Positions 61,907-64,000 of a DNA stretch of 64,000 nucleotides are shown in pieces. The position numbers and the translations under genes were made by a program. This DNA comes from Bacillus sp. FJAT-49711 (lineage in GTDB: Bacteria; Bacillota; Bacilli; Bacillales; Bacillaceae_C). The notes beneath the pieces were generated by a model. That model made no database searches. It saw only the letters and a program-made list of their open reading frames with translations, and had not been told where the DNA came from. Every line of letters begins with the position of its first letter. Positions within the stretch are counted from its first letter, which is position 1. The stretch covers positions 504,364 to 568,363 of the forward strand of contig NZ_JAGYPL010000002.1 of assembly GCF_018343715.1 (NCBI RefSeq). Direction: 5' to 3'.

Positions 61907-62497
61907 ATGAGTACTGCAACAGTGAAAACAAATAATAAGCTAAGAACTGTAGATATGATGTATGTAAGCATGTTCTCTGCACTAATGATGATTGGGGCGA
62001 ATATTACCTCTTTTATTCCCTTCATGACGATAGGGGGAGTGCCGATTACGCTGCAAGCGTTCTTTGCTGTATTAGCGGGAGCGTTTTTAGGGAGTCGTCT
62101 TGGTGCAATTTCGATGGCAGTTTATATGTTTATTGGTCTTGTGGGTGCTCCGGTATTTGCTAAGTTTATGGGAGGGCCTGCCCAAATCCTTAACCCAACA
62201 TTCGGATTTATTCTATCTTTTATTTTAACGGCATATGTAACAGGGAAAGTCATTGAAAAAAATAACAAGCTTCATTCTTTTATTATCGCGGCTTTAATCG
62301 GAACTATCGTAAGCTATTTAATTGGAACGAATTTAATGTATGTAGCTTATAAAGTGTGGGCAGCTGCTCCGTCTGCATTTTCTTATAAGGTAGCTTGGGT
62401 GTGGATGGCTGTTCCATTTCCAAAAGATATGTTTCTTGCCGTTTTGGCGGGGATGTTTGCTCATAGAATGCATAAGATTGTGAAAAGGTCTTATTAG
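61907..62497 (+). CDS. bioY: Biotin transporter substrate-binding component BioY
   Basis: This is a 196-residue integral membrane protein with six hydrophobic segments. BioY landmarks are IGANITSFIPF, GGVPITLQAFFAVLAGAFLGSRLGAISMAVYMFIGLVGAPVFAKF and a C-terminal FPKDMFLAVLAG. It binds biotin as the S-component of an ECF transporter or works alone. It is preceded by a BirA operator and followed 11 bases later by bioB, forming a small biotin acquisition and synthesis operon. GAGGTG precedes the ATG. Confidence 0.95.
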   Translation: MSTATVKTNNKLRTVDMMYVSMFSALMMIGANITSFIPFMTIGGVPITLQAFFAVLAGAFLGSRLGAISMAVYMFIGLVGAPVFAKFMGGPAQILNPTFGFILSFILTAYVTGKVIEKNNKLHSFIIAALIGTIVSYLIGTNLMYVAYKVWAAAPSAFSYKVAWVWMAVPFPKDMFLAVLAGMFAHRMHKIVKRSY

Positions 62498-62508
62498 GTG
62501 GCTTAAAT

Positions 62509-63516
62509 ATGATTAAATTTGATCATTTAGCAGAAAAAGTCTTGGCAGGAAAAGAACTCACGGACGAAGAAGCATTATCTGTTTTACAATGTCCTGACGA
62601 AGAACTGTTAACGTTGTTGCATGCAGCCTTTCAAGTACGTAAACATCACTATGGAAAAAAAGTAAAATTGAATATGATCATCAATACGAAATCGGGTTTA
62701 TGCTCTGAAAACTGTGGTTACTGCGCTCAGTCCATCGTTTCGAAGGCTCCGATTGAAAAATACTCGATGATGAAAAAAGATGAAATCATAGCAGGCGCCA
62801 AAAGAGCGGCACAGTTGAATGCGGGAACATACTGCATTGTCGCAAGCGGCAGGGGACCGGCTCATCGTGAATTAGAGATTGTCGCTAGCGCAGTGAAGGA
62901 AATAAAAGAGGAATACAAACATTTGACGATTTGTGCTTGTCTTGGAATTTTGAAGCCCGAACAAGCTGCGAGATTGAAAGAGGTTGGGGTAGACCGATAC
63001 AATCATAATATCAACACATCTAGTAACCATCATTCGAATATTACAACGTCGCATACATACGAAGACAGAGTTAATACAGTGGGAATTGTTAAAAAGTCAG
63101 GTATCTCACCGTGCTCGGGTGTCATTATTGGCATGAAAGAATCGCTTGAAGATGTCATTGATATGGCTCGCAGTTTGAGAATCTTGGATGCAGATTCAAT
63201 TCCAATTAACTTTTTGCATGCAATTGACGGGACGCCACTTGAGGGTACGAACGAATTGAACCCACGATATTGCCTAAAAGTGTTATGCTTGTTCCGATTT
63301 ATGAATCCCACAAAAGAAATCAGGATTTCCGGAGGACGTGAAGTGAATTTAAAAAGCTTGCAGCCACTCGGTTTGTTTCCCGCCAACTCTATTTTTATCG
63401 GAGATTACTTAACGACAGAAGGGCAGGCTGGATTGGTAGATAAGCAAATGTTAGAGGATATGGGATTTGAAGTTGATTTAGAGCCATTAAATCGAGAAAT
63501 AGCAAAAGCTTTATAA
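62509..63516 (+). CDS. bioB: Biotin synthase BioB
   Basis: This is a 335-residue radical-SAM enzyme that inserts sulfur into dethiobiotin. The [4Fe-4S] cysteines are 65, 69 and 72 in CSENCGYCAQS. Conserved TYCIVASGRGP, YNHNINTSS, SGVIIGM and the C-terminal FIGDYLTTEGQ follow. AGGTGG precedes the ATG. Other bio genes are absent from the window, so the operon here carries only uptake and the final step. Confidence 0.97.
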   Translation: MIKFDHLAEKVLAGKELTDEEALSVLQCPDEELLTLLHAAFQVRKHHYGKKVKLNMIINTKSGLCSENCGYCAQSIVSKAPIEKYSMMKKDEIIAGAKRAAQLNAGTYCIVASGRGPAHRELEIVASAVKEIKEEYKHLTICACLGILKPEQAARLKEVGVDRYNHNINTSSNHHSNITTSHTYEDRVNTVGIVKKSGISPCSGVIIGMKESLEDVIDMARSLRILDADSIPINFLHAIDGTPLEGTNELNPRYCLKVLCLFRFMNPTKEIRISGGREVNLKSLQPLGLFPANSIFIGDYLTTEGQAGLVDKQMLEDMGFEVDLEPLNREIAKAL

Positions 63517-63522
63517 AGATGA

Positions 63523-63547
63523 ACAGACCCACAGCATGTGGGTCTGT
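63523..63547 (+). terminator. bioB terminator
   Basis: ACAGACCCACA and TGTGGGTCTGT form a perfect 11-bp stem with a short loop. It lacks a strong T-run. Confidence 0.6.
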
Positions 63548-63597
63548 CAACGTGTATGGCTTACTGGATTTCACTTTACGAACTCTAAGGCAAACGT

Positions 63598-64000
63598 TCA
63601 AAATTTGAAAATCGTCCCAATCACAAACAGTATGATTAGAAGTAAAACAAACAACAAATAGTAGATTGTAAATCTCCTAATGACCGTAAAGCGAATATTA
63701 GAATTAAGCGCGTAATGAACGGCCGATAATCCGGCAAGCAAACCCATTATGAGAAACCATGGTTCGTAAAAGAAAAGATCCCATAACGCTAAGCTTTGAG
63801 TGTTCAATTGTATCCATCCAGGGAAATCGATAGTAATGATGCGGGACAAAAAGAATGCCTTAGTCAGTATTCCACTTACAGCATGTGCAAGTAAAAAAGC
63901 TGTACCAATTAAGGTAGGGGTTAGCATGATAAGCGGGTGGATTTTCCTTCCACTTATCACCGGCATCCAGCGAGGAACAACTTTTCCCCATGGTTTGACT
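63598..64000 (-). CDS. Membrane protein, partial (continues past the right edge)
   Basis: The minus-strand frame has an ATG at 63966, but it stays open to the window edge (WGKVVPRWMPVISGRK), and no ribosome binding site precedes that ATG, so the true start lies outside. The visible part has four hydrophobic segments and a conserved-looking PRWMPVxSGRK loop, then LTPTLIGTAFLL. This loop is found in polytopic Bacillus membrane proteins of unknown function (DUF3995-like). It converges on bioB. Confidence 0.6.
   Translation of the reverse strand, partial: VKPWGKVVPRWMPVISGRKIHPLIMLTPTLIGTAFLLAHAVSGILTKAFFLSRIITIDFPGWIQLNTQSLALWDLFFYEPWFLIMGLLAGLSAVHYALNSNIRFTVIRRFTIYYLLFVLLLIILFVIGTIFKF

Overview
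The window looks like chromosomal DNA from a Bacillaceae species (Bacillus sensu lato). It is AT-rich, and most genes are preceded by strong AGGAGG-type ribosome binding sites, often with TTG or GTG starts. Firmicute regulatory signatures recur: a PerR box at the catalase, a PyrR attenuator at the uracil permease, a BirA operator at bioY, CstR operators, and a YodB-type HxlR regulator. No rRNA, tRNA or CRISPR array was seen.

Layout. 0-3.7 kb: small genes (histidine phosphatase, nucleotidyltransferase, a repeat-bearing XRE regulator, GyrI-like protein, GNAT). 3.7-11.2 kb: a sugar locus with a LacI repressor, a GH94 phosphorylase of the 1,2-beta-oligoglucan type, an esterase, a Gfo/Idh/MocA oxidoreductase and a sugar isomerase; two LacI-type operators lie in the divergent promoter region. 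11.7-18.7 kb: FAD oxidoreductase, ChrA, and a CstR-controlled persulfide/sulfite detoxification cluster with four matching operators and one frameshifted rhodanese gene. 18.7-22.6 kb: a second isomerase with two Gfo/Idh/MocA genes. 22.8-30 kb: catalase and a gluconate/6-phosphogluconate set (KDPG aldolase, Gnd, gluconokinase, two ROK repressors). 31-39 kb: aminotransferase, deacetylase, uracil permease, PepT, and a quinone/electrophile defence set.

39.5-52.4 kb is the most interesting metabolic region. A regulator with a GTP-cyclohydrolase-III/GGDEF-like middle domain faces an apparent sulfated-glycan locus: SDR epimerase, DapA-like aldolase, Gfo/Idh/MocA, an ABC importer without its own ATPase, a type I sulfatase, a secreted beta-helix protein with a FIMAH-like tail, and a creatininase-family hydrolase. 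Two transcription units in it share an operator-like palindrome.

52.4-58.2 kb: a serine-hydrolase gene is cut by a 4.26-kb element flanked by a 5-bp direct repeat (GTACT), with TG...CA ends and imperfect terminal repeats. Removing the element restores the reading frame exactly. It carries an HNH-like protein, a possible bacteriocin/immunity pair, a plasmid-type MerR/DUF3967-like protein and a decayed replication-gene-like fragment, but no transposase. 58.3-64 kb: 6-phosphogluconolactonase, an ECF sigma/anti-sigma module, bioY-bioB, and a membrane gene running off the right edge.

Two minisatellites (51-bp and 41-bp periods) and a family of dispersed intergenic elements fill the longer gaps. 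All functional names rest on reading motifs and remembered family features; no database search was possible.
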